Positions 53,478-63,341 are shown, counted from the stretch's first letter. The stretch: DNA of 64,000 nt from Caldicellulosiruptoraceae bacterium PP1 (GCA_041320695.1 JBGGOQ010000002.1:147618-211617); one strand, 5' to 3'. Numbers and translations are program-made. Notes: generated from the letters alone by a model not told the origin.

Positions 53478-54395
53478 ATGGATTCAGAAAGAAAAAGATA
53501 TGGAAGTTTTTATGAAACATTGCAAGAAATGAAAAAAAACAAATCTTTATATTATATGATGGCTCCTTTTATGATTTTATTCTTATTTTTCACTGTAATT
53601 CCTGTAATTGCAGGTATGTACCTTAGTTTTACCTATTATAATATTATACAACCACCTAAATTTATTGGTTGGTCAAACTATATAAGGCTTTTCCTTGATG
53701 ATGATGTATTTTTGATTGCAGTGAAAAATACATTTAAATTTGCTTTGATTACAGGCCCATTAAGCTATTTTGCTTGCTTAATATTTGCTTGGTTAATAAA
53801 TGAATTAAAACCAAGAACAAGAGCGTTAGCAACATTACTTTTCTATGCTCCATCATTATCAGGAAGTGTTTATTTCATATGGCAATATATATTTTCACCT
53901 GATATGTATGGACTAATGAATGGATTTTTAATGAGATTAGGTATAATCAAAGAACCAAATTTATGGCTATCCGATCCTAACCTAAATCTTACTGTTATTA
54001 TGATAATACAGTTGTGGATGAGCCTTGGAACCAGCTTTTTAACATTTATTGCTGGTCTACAAAATGTTGATATAGCACTTAAAGAATCAGGGGCAATAGA
54101 TGGAATCAGAAATAGATGGCAAGAATTATGGTATATAATTTTACCTTCAATTAAACCACAGCTTATATTAGGTGCAGTTTTACAGGTTGTTAACTCATTT
54201 GCAGTTAGTGATATTTGTGCTCAACTTGCAGGGTTTCCAAGCCCTCTATATTCAGCCCATACAATAGTTTTGCACATGGTTGACTATGGTAGCATCAGAT
54301 ATGAAATGGGTTATGCTTCAGCAATAGCAGTTATATTATTCTTTACTACAATAATAATTAACCAAATAATCAGAAAATTAATAAAACCTGAATAA
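53478..54395 (+). CDS. Sugar ABC transporter permease A1 (glucan operon, first pair)
   Basis: A 305-aa permease of the UgpA/MalF-like type. About six membrane helices are visible (MMAPFMILFLFFTVIPVIAGM is the first). The EAA loop is divergent: LKESGAIDGIRNRWQELWYIILP. ATG 53478 has AGAGGTG upstream; a GTG three codons earlier overlaps that site. The gene lies 20 bp after the large binding protein and 35 bp before its partner. With the 54431 gene it should form one channel, fed by one or both binding proteins of the operon. The ATPase is not encoded in the operon. Confidence 0.92.
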   Translation: MDSERKRYGSFYETLQEMKKNKSLYYMMAPFMILFLFFTVIPVIAGMYLSFTYYNIIQPPKFIGWSNYIRLFLDDDVFLIAVKNTFKFALITGPLSYFACLIFAWLINELKPRTRALATLLFYAPSLSGSVYFIWQYIFSPDMYGLMNGFLMRLGIIKEPNLWLSDPNLNLTVIMIIQLWMSLGTSFLTFIAGLQNVDIALKESGAIDGIRNRWQELWYIILPSIKPQLILGAVLQVVNSFAVSDICAQLAGFPSPLYSAHTIVLHMVDYGSIRYEMGYASAIAVILFFTTIIINQIIRKLIKPE

Positions 54396-54430
54396 TAACA
54401 AATAGCCAGTAACAAGGAGGCAAGTGATAA

Positions 54431-55282
54431 ATGGGTATTAAAAGTTATAGATCAACATGGGGGAATATTTTCATTACTGTAATATTAGCTCTTATTGCTG
54501 TTTTTATGGCATTACCACTTCTATATGCCATACTTACAGCATTCAAACCTTTAGATGAGTTATTTATATATCCACCACGATTTTTTGTTCGAAGACCAAC
54601 TCTTAAAAACTTTACTGATTTATTTTATTTAATGAGTAATTCATTTGTCCCATTTAGTAGATACTTATTTAATAGTATTTTTGTAACTGTTGTAGGCACT
54701 TTTTCATATGTTGTTATTGCTTCAATGGCAGCATATCCGCTTGCTAAATTTAGATTTCCTGGGAGCAGAACCATGGATCAGTTAATAATTCTGTCACTTA
54801 TGTTTTCAGGTTATGTAACTAATATACCAAAATTTATAGTTTTATCGAAATTACATTTATTAAATTCGTATTTTGCATTACTACTTCCAATGCTTAGCGG
54901 AACATTTGGGTTGTTTTTGATGAGACAATTTATGGTCCAGATACCTGATTCTTATATAGAATCTGCCAGAATAGATGGAGCATCTGACTTACGAATATGG
55001 TGGCATGTTGTTATGCCAAACGTAAAGCCTGCATGGCTTACATTAACATTGTTTGCTTTTAGAGATTTCTGGAATGATACAAACTCACCTGCCCTTTATA
55101 TACATGATGAGGCACTAAAAACATTTCCTCTTGCACTATCCTATGTAAATTCAGGTGGTATTGCAAGAGCTGGTGCAGCAGCTGCTGCAGCACTTATTAT
55201 GATGTTACCATCATTAATCATATTTATTGTTACACAAAGCAATGTTGTTGAAACAATGAAATCAGCCGGTATTAAAGAGTAA
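54431..55282 (+). CDS. Sugar ABC transporter permease A2 (glucan operon, first pair)
   Basis: A 283-aa permease of the UgpE/MalG-like type with about six helices. The EAA loop reads IESARIDGASDLRIWWHVVMPNVKP. The segment GGIARAGAAAAAALIMMLPSLIIF forms the last membrane helix and is Ala-rich. ATG 54431 follows AAGGAGG. It pairs with the 53478 permease and is followed 23 bp later by the NHL-TPR-Yip1 gene, which is therefore co-transcribed. The C-terminus (VVETMKSAGIKE) is the usual MalG-type tail needed for contact with the ATPase. Confidence 0.92.
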   Translation: MGIKSYRSTWGNIFITVILALIAVFMALPLLYAILTAFKPLDELFIYPPRFFVRRPTLKNFTDLFYLMSNSFVPFSRYLFNSIFVTVVGTFSYVVIASMAAYPLAKFRFPGSRTMDQLIILSLMFSGYVTNIPKFIVLSKLHLLNSYFALLLPMLSGTFGLFLMRQFMVQIPDSYIESARIDGASDLRIWWHVVMPNVKPAWLTLTLFAFRDFWNDTNSPALYIHDEALKTFPLALSYVNSGGIARAGAAAAAALIMMLPSLIIFIVTQSNVVETMKSAGIKE

Positions 55283-55305
55283 GGTGAATAAGGAGTGAAG
55301 TTTGG

Positions 55306-57393
55306 ATGAGTTTTTTTAAAAAACTTAGTATTGTCTTGGCAATATTAATCTTGTTTAGCGTAAATGTTGTATTTGCAGAGGTGCCATATAATACCTATAA
55401 CTATGATGATAATTTAAGAGCTGTTCCATCTCCTGCAGGTTATTTACCTGAAAAGGTTTTGACATATACTGAAATGGAACTACCTGACAATTTAAATACT
55501 CCAAGTGATTTATCATTTGATAAAAATGGAAAGCTATACATTCTTGATGGAGGTAATAATAGGATTGTTGTTTTAAATGAACAACTTAAATTTGATAGAA
55601 TTATTTCTAAGTTTAATGTTGAAGGCAAAGATGAAACTTTTAATAATCCAAAAGGTATATTTATTAATGATAATGGAGATATATATGTAGCTGATACAGG
55701 TAATGCAAGAATAGTTATTTTAGATAATCAAGGAAATTTAAAGCAAATTGTAGGAAAACCTGTTGCAGATATAATTCCAAAGGATTTTGCTTATAAGCCA
55801 TTAAAGGTTGCAGTAGATAAATTAGGAAGAATATTTGTAGTTGCAGAAGGTGTTGTTGAAGGTTTACTACAATTTAATCCAAAGGGTGAATTTGAAAGAT
55901 ATTTTGGTAGTAACAAAGTTTCACCAAATTATTTTGAAATGTTTATAAGACAGTTCTTGAATAGACAGCAAAGAGCACAAAGAATACTTATATTACCAGT
56001 AGAATATAGAAATGTTGCAATTGATAAAGAAGGATTTCTATATGCATGTGCTAGAGGTACATATGATCAGATTAAAAGGCTTAATGCTTTAGGTGATAAT
56101 ATTATCAAAAGAGAAGGAAGAATTGGGGATAGATATGGTGATCTTTATTATAATTCTTCCAATCCTGTTGTAACTGATTTTGCCGATCTTGCTATAGATG
56201 AATCTAATACATTATATGCACTTGATAATGCTCATGGAAGAGTTTATGTCTACAGTGCACTAGGGGATTTACTTTTTATTGTTGGTGGAATTAGCAATCA
56301 AAAGGGTAATTCTCTTGATGCTGTTGCTATAGATATATGGAAAGGTAAGTTTTATGTTTTAGATGAAAGTAAAGGTATTATTACCGTTTATAAACCTACC
56401 GATTTTGGCGAATTGGTTTTTTATGCTAATTCATTTTATATGCAAGGTAAATATGCTGAATCAGCAAAACCTTGGCAAGAAGTATTAAAAAGGGATGCAC
56501 ATTTTGATCTTGCCTACATAGGTTTGGGAAATGCCTATATGAAAGAAGGAAAATTCAAAGAAGCAATGAAGTGCTTCAAAACAGCGTATTATGCTAAAGG
56601 ATATTCAAAAGCATTAAAAGAATATAGAGCCGAATTTTTAAGGAAGAATTTTGCTTTTATTATGAATTTATTAATTATATTAATATTACTTTATTTTATT
56701 GTAAGAAAGGTTCTTAGATCCAAAAACATTTCTATAAAAGAGATTTTAGATGCTAAAATTAGACAAAATGAGGTTTTAAGAGATTTATTCTTTGTTTTCT
56801 ATATAATGATTCATCCATTTGATGGATTCTGGGAATTAAAACGAGAAAGAAAAAAATCAGGGATTGCATCAGTTATTATTTTAATTTTGTTATGTATTGT
56901 TACAGTTTTCAAAGTTCAACTAACAAACTTTTTATATAACCCATTCAAACCAGAAAATATTAATATAGCATCACAGATTTTTTCAATAGTAGGGCCAATA
57001 TGTGCATGGGTTGTTTTAAATTGGGCTGTAACTACACTTTTTGAAGGCAAAGGGACAATGAAAGATATATGGGTAACCACTGTTTATAGCTTATTCCCAT
57101 TAGTATTATTCTATATTCCACAAATTTTCTTAAGCCATGTATTTACTTTAGAAGAATCAGCTTATTATTCCATAATTGGAACAGTAGGTGTTATATGGAC
57201 ACTGCTAATGATGTTTGCTGGCTTTATGACAATACATGACTATACACCAAGTAAAACAATAGGCACAGCAGCACTTTCAATTGTTGGAATCTTATTTGTT
57301 ATGTTTATTGGTATGGTATTCTTTAATACAATACAACAATTTGGTAAATTTATTCAAACAAGCTATTTAGAACTAAAATATATGTTTCAATAG
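55306..57393 (+). CDS. NHL beta-propeller / TPR / Yip1 membrane protein
   Basis: A 695-aa composite protein. A signal peptide covers residues 1-25 (cleavage near VFA-EV). Residues about 45-365 form an NHL-type beta-propeller: repeats such as PSDLSFDKNGKLYILDGGNNRIVVL, PKGIFINDNGDIYVADTGNARIVIL and LAIDESNTLYALDNAHGRVYVY. A TPR segment follows (about 370-430, AKPWQEVLKRDAHFDLAYIGLGNAYMKEGKFKEAM). The C-terminal 240 residues hold one helix and then a Yip1-type domain with about five helices (HPFDGFWELKRERKKSG, TVYSLFPLVLFYIP). Topology implies an extracytoplasmic sensor or scaffold tethered to the membrane. It lies between two permease pairs in the same operon, so I infer a role in assembling or regulating glycan uptake. 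Confidence 0.88.
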   Translation: MSFFKKLSIVLAILILFSVNVVFAEVPYNTYNYDDNLRAVPSPAGYLPEKVLTYTEMELPDNLNTPSDLSFDKNGKLYILDGGNNRIVVLNEQLKFDRIISKFNVEGKDETFNNPKGIFINDNGDIYVADTGNARIVILDNQGNLKQIVGKPVADIIPKDFAYKPLKVAVDKLGRIFVVAEGVVEGLLQFNPKGEFERYFGSNKVSPNYFEMFIRQFLNRQQRAQRILILPVEYRNVAIDKEGFLYACARGTYDQIKRLNALGDNIIKREGRIGDRYGDLYYNSSNPVVTDFADLAIDESNTLYALDNAHGRVYVYSALGDLLFIVGGISNQKGNSLDAVAIDIWKGKFYVLDESKGIITVYKPTDFGELVFYANSFYMQGKYAESAKPWQEVLKRDAHFDLAYIGLGNAYMKEGKFKEAMKCFKTAYYAKGYSKALKEYRAEFLRKNFAFIMNLLIILILLYFIVRKVLRSKNISIKEILDAKIRQNEVLRDLFFVFYIMIHPFDGFWELKRERKKSGIASVIILILLCIVTVFKVQLTNFLYNPFKPENINIASQIFSIVGPICAWVVLNWAVTTLFEGKGTMKDIWVTTVYSLFPLVLFYIPQIFLSHVFTLEESAYYSIIGTVGVIWTLLMMFAGFMTIHDYTPSKTIGTAALSIVGILFVMFIGMVFFNTIQQFGKFIQTSYLELKYMFQ

Positions 57394-57420
57394 TTTGTAA
57401 TTTAAGGAGTTGAGATATTG

Positions 57421-59640
57421 ATGGGCAAAAAGATAATAAGTTTACTTATTTCAGTAACTTTTATTATAACAACTATTTTTGGCAACATTATTTATGTTTC
57501 AGCTGAAACATTAGAAGGGTTCAAATTAATGGCTAAAAATAGTAAATATGAATTGTATTTTGAATCTGAATATGGTGGAATTGCTGTTAAGGATATAACA
57601 ACAGGGAAAACATGGAGATCATATCCTGAAGATTTTAGGACTGATTTTTCAAAAGGTTTTATGAAATTTAATATACCTTCACATATTGTTTTTGAAGTTT
57701 CGGACAAAGATGGAAACACAACAGTCTATAACTCATACATTATGGGCATTAGAAATGAAAACTACAAAATTAAATCAATAAGCAATGGATTCAGAATAGA
57801 TTATAACTTTCAAGAACAAGGTATAAAGTTATCAATTGAATTTACAATAACACAATATGGTTTAACTGTTAGAATTCCTGTTGATTCAATTAAAGAAACA
57901 AATAAAGATATAAGTCTTAATAGAATTTGGTTGATGCCTTATTTTGTTTCAGCAAAAAGAGGATCTAATGGCTATATGTTTGTCCCTGATGGCAGTGGTG
58001 CAATAATTGATTTAAAAAGTTATGTTTCTTATGACAAAGGTATTGATTCTATGTTTTATGGCTATGATTATTCAATACCATTTACAGAAATGTTACCAAG
58101 AACAGAAAAGCTAAGAATGCCTGTATATGGCATCAAAAATAATGATACAGGTGTGTTAGCTGTAATCAGGCAAGGAGATTATTATGCAAGATTAATTTCT
58201 GAAGCTGGTGGAAGTGGATCTAATTATTTTAGAACTTATCCTATATTCACTTATAGAGAACTATATAAATATACTTTATTTGAAGGACAAACAAAAAATA
58301 ATCAATCTCCGGGTGATATTACTGAAACATTAATTGCCAAAAATTCTCCATACCATATGAAAAGTGATATTATTGTTGATTATTATTTCTTAACCGGAGA
58401 AAAGGCTAATTATTCAGGTATGGCTGAAGCTTATAGAAATTATTTGCTAAGAAATGGGCTTTTAAAAAATTATATTAAAAGTAACGACATCCCTTTAAAT
58501 TTAACATTATTAGGTGGTATCAAAAAAAGAACATTGGTTTTGGGACTTCCATTTATGCTTGTTCATCCAATGACAACATATGATCAAGCAACCGAAATAT
58601 TGAAGCTGTTAAAAAAAGCTGGGGTAGAAAAGATTAATCTAAGATACAAGGGATTTCAGGAAGATGGATATATTTCAAAGATAACAAATGGGGTTGAACC
58701 AGAAGGTAAATTAGGTGGAGCTAAAGGTTTAAAGAAGCTTATAGAATTTTCAAGAGCAAACAATGTTAAACTCTTTTTAAATGCAGAATTAATTGAAATA
58801 CATGAGCCAGGGAATGGATTCAATGAATCAAGAGATGGAGATAGATATCTTAATAATGCATTAATTTTCTTATGGCAATGGTGCCCTATTGATAAGAGAA
58901 AAGAGACAGGTGCTGCACAATGGTTTTTAACTTTACCATCAAGAGTACCATATTTTGCTAATAACTTTATAAATGACTTAGCTAAAAAATATAATCTTGA
59001 TGCAGTTTCCTTTGAACATATGGGAGACTACATCTATTCTCAAACAAAGAAAGGAAATGTTTTATTAAGAGATCAAGTTGCTAAGGTTTGGACAAATGTA
59101 TTCCAAAATGCTAAAAATAAGTTAGGCAATCTTATGCTAACAGGTGGGAATGTTTATACATTTTCGACAGCAAATATGCTTGTTGAGGTTCCATTAGATA
59201 TAAGCCACTACAGCATCGAAAAAGAAGCTGTGCCATTTTATCAAATGGTAATACACGGATATATACCTTACAGCGGAAAGCCAGGGAACTTAAGACAAAT
59301 ACAAAAAGATGAATTCTTAAGAATGATTGAGTATGGAGCTATACCATATTTTGAATTAATATATGAAGATGGATCAGAAATGATGAAGACAAATTACAAA
59401 GAACTTTATAGTGCAACATATAAAGATTGGCTAAGTCAAGCAGTTAATGAATATAAAGTAGCTAAAAATGCTTATAAGGATATATACAATAAGAAGATGA
59501 TTGACCATCAAAAGTTAAAGGAAGGGATTTATAAAACAACCTATGAAAATGGTGTAAGTATTATTGTAAACTACAATAATAGCAATTTCGTATATAATGG
59601 CAAAACAGTTAAAGCAAAAGACTTTATAGTTGTAAAGTAA
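57421..59640 (+). CDS. Secreted DUF5696-type protein, candidate glycoside hydrolase
   Basis: A 739-aa exported protein. A signal peptide covers residues 1-30 (cleavage near VSA-ET). Residues about 35-290 form a beta-rich supersandwich-like domain resembling that of GH31/GH36/GH97-type enzymes (YELYFESEYGGIAVKDITTGKTWRSYP). From about 310 comes a TIM-barrel-like region with strand-end acids in INLRYKGFQEDGYIS, VKLFLNAELIEIHEPGNG, AVSFEHMGDYIY and LMLTGGNVYTF. This matches the layout of the DUF5696 family as I know it; no activity is established to my knowledge. ATG 57421 is preferred, though TTG 57418 is better spaced from AAGGAG. It is embedded between transporter genes, so a debranching or trimming activity on the transported glycan is plausible. 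Confidence 0.8.
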   Translation: MGKKIISLLISVTFIITTIFGNIIYVSAETLEGFKLMAKNSKYELYFESEYGGIAVKDITTGKTWRSYPEDFRTDFSKGFMKFNIPSHIVFEVSDKDGNTTVYNSYIMGIRNENYKIKSISNGFRIDYNFQEQGIKLSIEFTITQYGLTVRIPVDSIKETNKDISLNRIWLMPYFVSAKRGSNGYMFVPDGSGAIIDLKSYVSYDKGIDSMFYGYDYSIPFTEMLPRTEKLRMPVYGIKNNDTGVLAVIRQGDYYARLISEAGGSGSNYFRTYPIFTYRELYKYTLFEGQTKNNQSPGDITETLIAKNSPYHMKSDIIVDYYFLTGEKANYSGMAEAYRNYLLRNGLLKNYIKSNDIPLNLTLLGGIKKRTLVLGLPFMLVHPMTTYDQATEILKLLKKAGVEKINLRYKGFQEDGYISKITNGVEPEGKLGGAKGLKKLIEFSRANNVKLFLNAELIEIHEPGNGFNESRDGDRYLNNALIFLWQWCPIDKRKETGAAQWFLTLPSRVPYFANNFINDLAKKYNLDAVSFEHMGDYIYSQTKKGNVLLRDQVAKVWTNVFQNAKNKLGNLMLTGGNVYTFSTANMLVEVPLDISHYSIEKEAVPFYQMVIHGYIPYSGKPGNLRQIQKDEFLRMIEYGAIPYFELIYEDGSEMMKTNYKELYSATYKDWLSQAVNEYKVAKNAYKDIYNKKMIDHQKLKEGIYKTTYENGVSIIVNYNNSNFVYNGKTVKAKDFIVVK

Positions 59641-59666
59641 TGTCTTATATTAAGGAGGTTCAAATA

Positions 59667-60578
59667 ATGTTTAAACGAAGGGTATCTTTAGAGAGCAGAC
59701 AGGCAATAGCGGGTAGACTTTTTGTCTACCCTTGGGTAATAGGCTTTTTGCTGTTCTTTGCAAAGCCATTTGTTCAATCATTTTTGTATACATTTAAGGA
59801 AATAGATTTTCAGCAGGCAGGAGGATACACAGAAAAATTTATTGGCAAGGAAAATTATATAGAGGCACTTACCAATGACTCGACATTAATTGATTATTTA
59901 GCGAGAACCATTCCTTCAATAATAATTGATGTTCCATTAATTATTATGTTTAGTCTGTTTATTGCAGTATTACTAAACCAAAAATTTTTTGGTAGATCAA
60001 TAGTTAGAGGTGCATTCTTCTTACCGGTTGTTGTAACATCAGGTGTTTTAATATATGTTATTAGAACAAACTCTATTGATCAATTTGCAAGACATGCAGG
60101 ATCTGCAATGGCTATGCAGAACCCATTCTTAAATAACCTGGACTTTAAGGCCATACTTATGCAACTCACAAGCAACGTAGCATTTTTACAGCCTCTAATT
60201 GATGCCATGGATAGAATATATGAAATAATATGGAAGTCTGGTGTTCAAATATTAATATTTTTAGCAGGATTGCAATCAATACCTTCATACCTTTATGAAT
60301 GTGCTGATGTTGAAGGTGCAACAAAATGGGAAAGCTTTTGGAAGATAACAGTACCAATGTTATCACCAATTATTATGGTAAATATAATATACACAATTAT
60401 TGATTCATTTACTGATTATAGTAACGATGTGTTAAGATATATTCTTACATTGGCATTTACTAATATCCGTTTGACTTATAGTGCTACAGTTGCCTGGATA
60501 TATTTTGCAATTATTGTTGTCATATTAGGAATTGTAGCAGCTATAGCATCTCGAAGAGTATTCTATATAAATGAGTAA
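59667..60578 (+). CDS. Sugar ABC transporter permease B1 (glucan operon, second pair)
   Basis: A 303-aa permease. The first helix region reads AGRLFVYPWVIGFLLFFAKPF. A roughly 50-residue insertion between the third and fourth helices (SIDQFARHAGSAMAMQNPFL to LQPLIDAMDRIYEII) is not seen in the other permeases of this window and would lie on the outer side. The EAA loop is altered: YECADVEGATKWESFWKITVP. An ATG at 59640 overlaps the previous stop, but ATG 59667 has AAGGAGG 9 nt upstream and is chosen. Its partner follows after 14 bp. It forms the second channel of the operon. Confidence 0.92.
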   Translation: MFKRRVSLESRQAIAGRLFVYPWVIGFLLFFAKPFVQSFLYTFKEIDFQQAGGYTEKFIGKENYIEALTNDSTLIDYLARTIPSIIIDVPLIIMFSLFIAVLLNQKFFGRSIVRGAFFLPVVVTSGVLIYVIRTNSIDQFARHAGSAMAMQNPFLNNLDFKAILMQLTSNVAFLQPLIDAMDRIYEIIWKSGVQILIFLAGLQSIPSYLYECADVEGATKWESFWKITVPMLSPIIMVNIIYTIIDSFTDYSNDVLRYILTLAFTNIRLTYSATVAWIYFAIIVVILGIVAAIASRRVFYINE

Positions 60579-60592
60579 GGGGGACATAAAAA

Positions 60593-61633
60593 ATGAACGC
60601 AAGTGCAATCAAAAATCAGATAAGCAAAGATAATATTAGCAAAAAATTGCAGATTATTTTTAAGCCACAAAATGCCCATGAAGAAATGCTATCAAATGAA
60701 ATTAAGAAAAAATGGGGTAGAAACATATATTCACTATTTTGGAAATTATTTAGATTAATATTATTCTTAGGTTTAATATTTGTATTGATATATCCTCTCT
60801 TATTTTTATTCTCAATAAGCTTAAGAACATTTGATGATATGGTTGATCCAACAACTATTTGGATTCCTAAAAAGCCAACATTTGCACGATATGCTGAGGC
60901 TTATAAAGCACTTGATTATTTATTATCATTAAAAAATACATTTTTAACATCAATATTTCCTACAATATTTAATGTTATTATGTGTTCGCTTATTGGATAT
61001 GGTTTTGCAAGATTTAGATTTAGAGAAAAAAACTTTTTATTTGCTCTTGTACTTTTTACATTAATAGTACCACCACAAGTAACCATCGTCCCCCAATATC
61101 TTCAATATTCAAACTTTGATTTCTTTGGATTAATGAAATTATTTAATAAACATGCTGGTATAAACCTACTCAATACTTATGTGCCTCTTATACTGCCCTC
61201 ATTATTTGGATTAGGACTAAAAAGTGGTTTATTCATATACATCTTTAGACAATTCTTTAGAGGAATGCCTAAAGAATTAGAGGATGCTGCATATATTGAT
61301 GGATGTTCACCATTCCAAACATATATAAGAATATTCTTGCCAAACGCTGTTCCAGCAATTGTAACTGTTTTCTTGTTCTCATTCGTATGGCATTGGAATG
61401 ATGTATTTGAACCAACAATATACTTAAATGATATTAAAAACTATACATTAGCAATGAGATTGGCAAGTATAGATAACTTTATTACTGGCAGTGCACAAGT
61501 ATTTGACCCTATAAAAGTTACACCACCAAAGTATGCTGGTGTTATATTAGTTATCCTACCTATGTTAATTCTTTATGTATTTGCTCAAAGATATTTTATA
61601 GAGAGCGTCGAGAGAAGCGGTATTGTAGGATAA
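60593..61633 (+). CDS. Sugar ABC transporter permease B2 (glucan operon, second pair)
   Basis: A 346-aa permease, about 50 residues longer than its counterparts because of a hydrophilic N-terminal extension (residues 1-45, MNASAIKNQISKDNISKKLQ) and an extra loop (YSNFDFFGLMKLFNKHAGIN). About six membrane helices follow. The EAA loop reads EDAAYIDGCSPFQTYIRIFLPNAVP. ATG 60593 follows AAGGGGG. It pairs with the 59667 permease, which also has an insertion on the outer side, so the two unusual loops may contact each other or the neighbouring exported proteins. The GH5 gene follows after 24 bp. Confidence 0.92.
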   Translation: MNASAIKNQISKDNISKKLQIIFKPQNAHEEMLSNEIKKKWGRNIYSLFWKLFRLILFLGLIFVLIYPLLFLFSISLRTFDDMVDPTTIWIPKKPTFARYAEAYKALDYLLSLKNTFLTSIFPTIFNVIMCSLIGYGFARFRFREKNFLFALVLFTLIVPPQVTIVPQYLQYSNFDFFGLMKLFNKHAGINLLNTYVPLILPSLFGLGLKSGLFIYIFRQFFRGMPKELEDAAYIDGCSPFQTYIRIFLPNAVPAIVTVFLFSFVWHWNDVFEPTIYLNDIKNYTLAMRLASIDNFITGSAQVFDPIKVTPPKYAGVILVILPMLILYVFAQRYFIESVERSGIVG

Positions 61634-61657
61634 TAATAACTGGATGGTGAGGATATT

Positions 61658-63307
61658 TTGAAAAGAAAAATTATACTGAGAATAGTATCAATTTTAATAA
61701 TTATTTCATTAGCCTTATCTTTTATTTTTATAAATGCAGCAAGTAAAAATTCAAAAGTTAATACTTTTGTATATATTACTCCAGTTCAGGCTTCGAAAGA
61801 AATGGAGCCTGGCTGGAATCTTGGTAATACTCTTGATGCTATTCCAACTGAAACTTCATGGGGAAATCCTGAAACCCAAGCCTATATGTTTGATGATATA
61901 AAAAAAGCTGGATTTAAAAGTGTTAGAATCCCTATAACATGGGCAGACCATATAGGTTCAGCTCCTGAATATACAATTGATAAGACTTGGCTTGATAGAG
62001 TTGAACAGATTGTTGATTGGGCTTTAGAAAGGGATTTATATGTAATAATAAATGCTCATCATGATTCATGGAGATGGCTATCTTCTTTGAAAAATGATAA
62101 AGAAGGTAATATGAAAAAACTTGAAAAGATATGGCAACAGGTTGCACAAAGATTTAAAAATAAATCTGCTAAACTTATGTTTGAGGTAATAAATGAGCCT
62201 TATTATGATGGATATAGTGAACAAGAGCAAGGTGCAATTCAAAATGAACTTAATAATAGAATTTTAAAAACTATTAGATCAACTGGTGGTAATAATCAAA
62301 AAAGAATTGTAGTTATTCCTGCTCTTTCTTGCGACAGCTACAAAATGGCAAAATATTTTGAAGTACCTAAAGATGAGAATATCATTCTCACATTCCACTA
62401 CTATTCACCATGGAATTTTACTGCAAATTGGTGGGGAAAGACAACTTGGGGAAATGAAGAGGATTTAAAAAATATGGAAAAGGATCTCAAGACAGTTTAT
62501 GATAAGTTTAAAGGTAAATATCCGATTGTTATTGGAGAATATGGACTATTTAATGGAAATAAACCTGCAGAGTGGTTCTATTTTGATACCTTCTTGAAGT
62601 TAGCTCATAAATATGGAATGCAGACAATGTATTGGGATAATGGCGGTAATTATGATAGAAAGAACAGAGTTTGGCGAGATGAGCAAACAATAAAGATTAT
62701 TGCTAACTCTGCAAAAAATATTAATAATTCATTTGTTGACCCTGGTATTTTATATTTTGAAGATGGTAAAACAATTAAAGATACTACTTTAAGTTTCAAA
62801 TTAAATGGCAATAAATTAGTTAATATTATGAATAATAAATATGTCTTAAAAAAAGACAAGGATTATGTTGCCAATGGATCTAAGATTATACTTAAGGCAA
62901 GCTACATAAAAACATTATTAAATAATGATGAGTATGGTGTTAATGCAACACTGAGATTTAAGTTTAATAAAGGTGCTGACTATCCGCTTGATATTGTAAA
63001 ATATAATAAGCCGAAGGTTTTAGATGAAGAAATTTATGTCTCAAAAGATGGAAATAATAATGATACAAGAATAATTACAGCATTTAATGGAACAAAGCTC
63101 ACAGCTGTAAAATTGGTTAGTGAGAATGGTCAAAACATCAGAGATTCATGGACACCATACCTAAGAGGTTGGGATGATTTTGCAGTTGATAATGGGAGCA
63201 TTACAATTAAAAAACATGTTTTAGATATGATCAAATCAGATGCAGTTCTTACTTTCGAATTTTTCCCTGAAGGTGTGTCGCTTCAAGTTAAAGTAAAAGC
63301 AGAATAA
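61658..63307 (+). CDS. Secreted GH5 (GH5_4-like) endo-beta-glucanase with X2/CBM46-type C-terminus
   Basis: A 549-aa enzyme. The N-terminus holds a signal peptide or anchor (residues 1-30, RIVSILIIISLALSFIFINAAS). The GH5 barrel (about 45-350) shows GWNLGNTLDA, SVRIPITW, NAHHDSWRW, acid/base E180 in EVINEPYY and nucleophile E294 in VIGEYGLF. The C-terminal 200 residues comprise an Ig-like X2 module (DPGILYFEDGKTIKDTTLSF) and a CBM46-like module (GTKLTAVKLV to SDAVLTFEFFPEG), the layout known from GH5_4 enzymes acting on glucans and xyloglucan. The start is TTG 61658 with GGTGAGG upstream. It ends the transporter operon and is followed by a stem-loop and a second GH5 gene. Confidence 0.93.
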   Translation: MKRKIILRIVSILIIISLALSFIFINAASKNSKVNTFVYITPVQASKEMEPGWNLGNTLDAIPTETSWGNPETQAYMFDDIKKAGFKSVRIPITWADHIGSAPEYTIDKTWLDRVEQIVDWALERDLYVIINAHHDSWRWLSSLKNDKEGNMKKLEKIWQQVAQRFKNKSAKLMFEVINEPYYDGYSEQEQGAIQNELNNRILKTIRSTGGNNQKRIVVIPALSCDSYKMAKYFEVPKDENIILTFHYYSPWNFTANWWGKTTWGNEEDLKNMEKDLKTVYDKFKGKYPIVIGEYGLFNGNKPAEWFYFDTFLKLAHKYGMQTMYWDNGGNYDRKNRVWRDEQTIKIIANSAKNINNSFVDPGILYFEDGKTIKDTTLSFKLNGNKLVNIMNNKYVLKKDKDYVANGSKIILKASYIKTLLNNDEYGVNATLRFKFNKGADYPLDIVKYNKPKVLDEEIYVSKDGNNNDTRIITAFNGTKLTAVKLVSENGQNIRDSWTPYLRGWDDFAVDNGSITIKKHVLDMIKSDAVLTFEFFPEGVSLQVKVKAE

Positions 63308-63312
63308 TAAAC

Positions 63313-63341
63313 GCTTCTCCCTCTTAAACTGAGGGAGAAGC
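63313..63341 (+). terminator. Stem-loop between the two GH5 genes
   Basis: A perfect 11-bp GC-rich stem (63313-63323 with 63331-63341) with a 7-nt loop, 5 bases after the first GH5 stop. The following ATTTAAGAATTATT gives only a weak T-run, so partial read-through to the next GH5 gene is possible. Confidence 0.75.

Noticed and set aside
63309-63320. cre-like AAACGCTTCT after the first GH5 gene
   Set aside because: It is part of the GC-rich terminator stem and lacks the second half-site.
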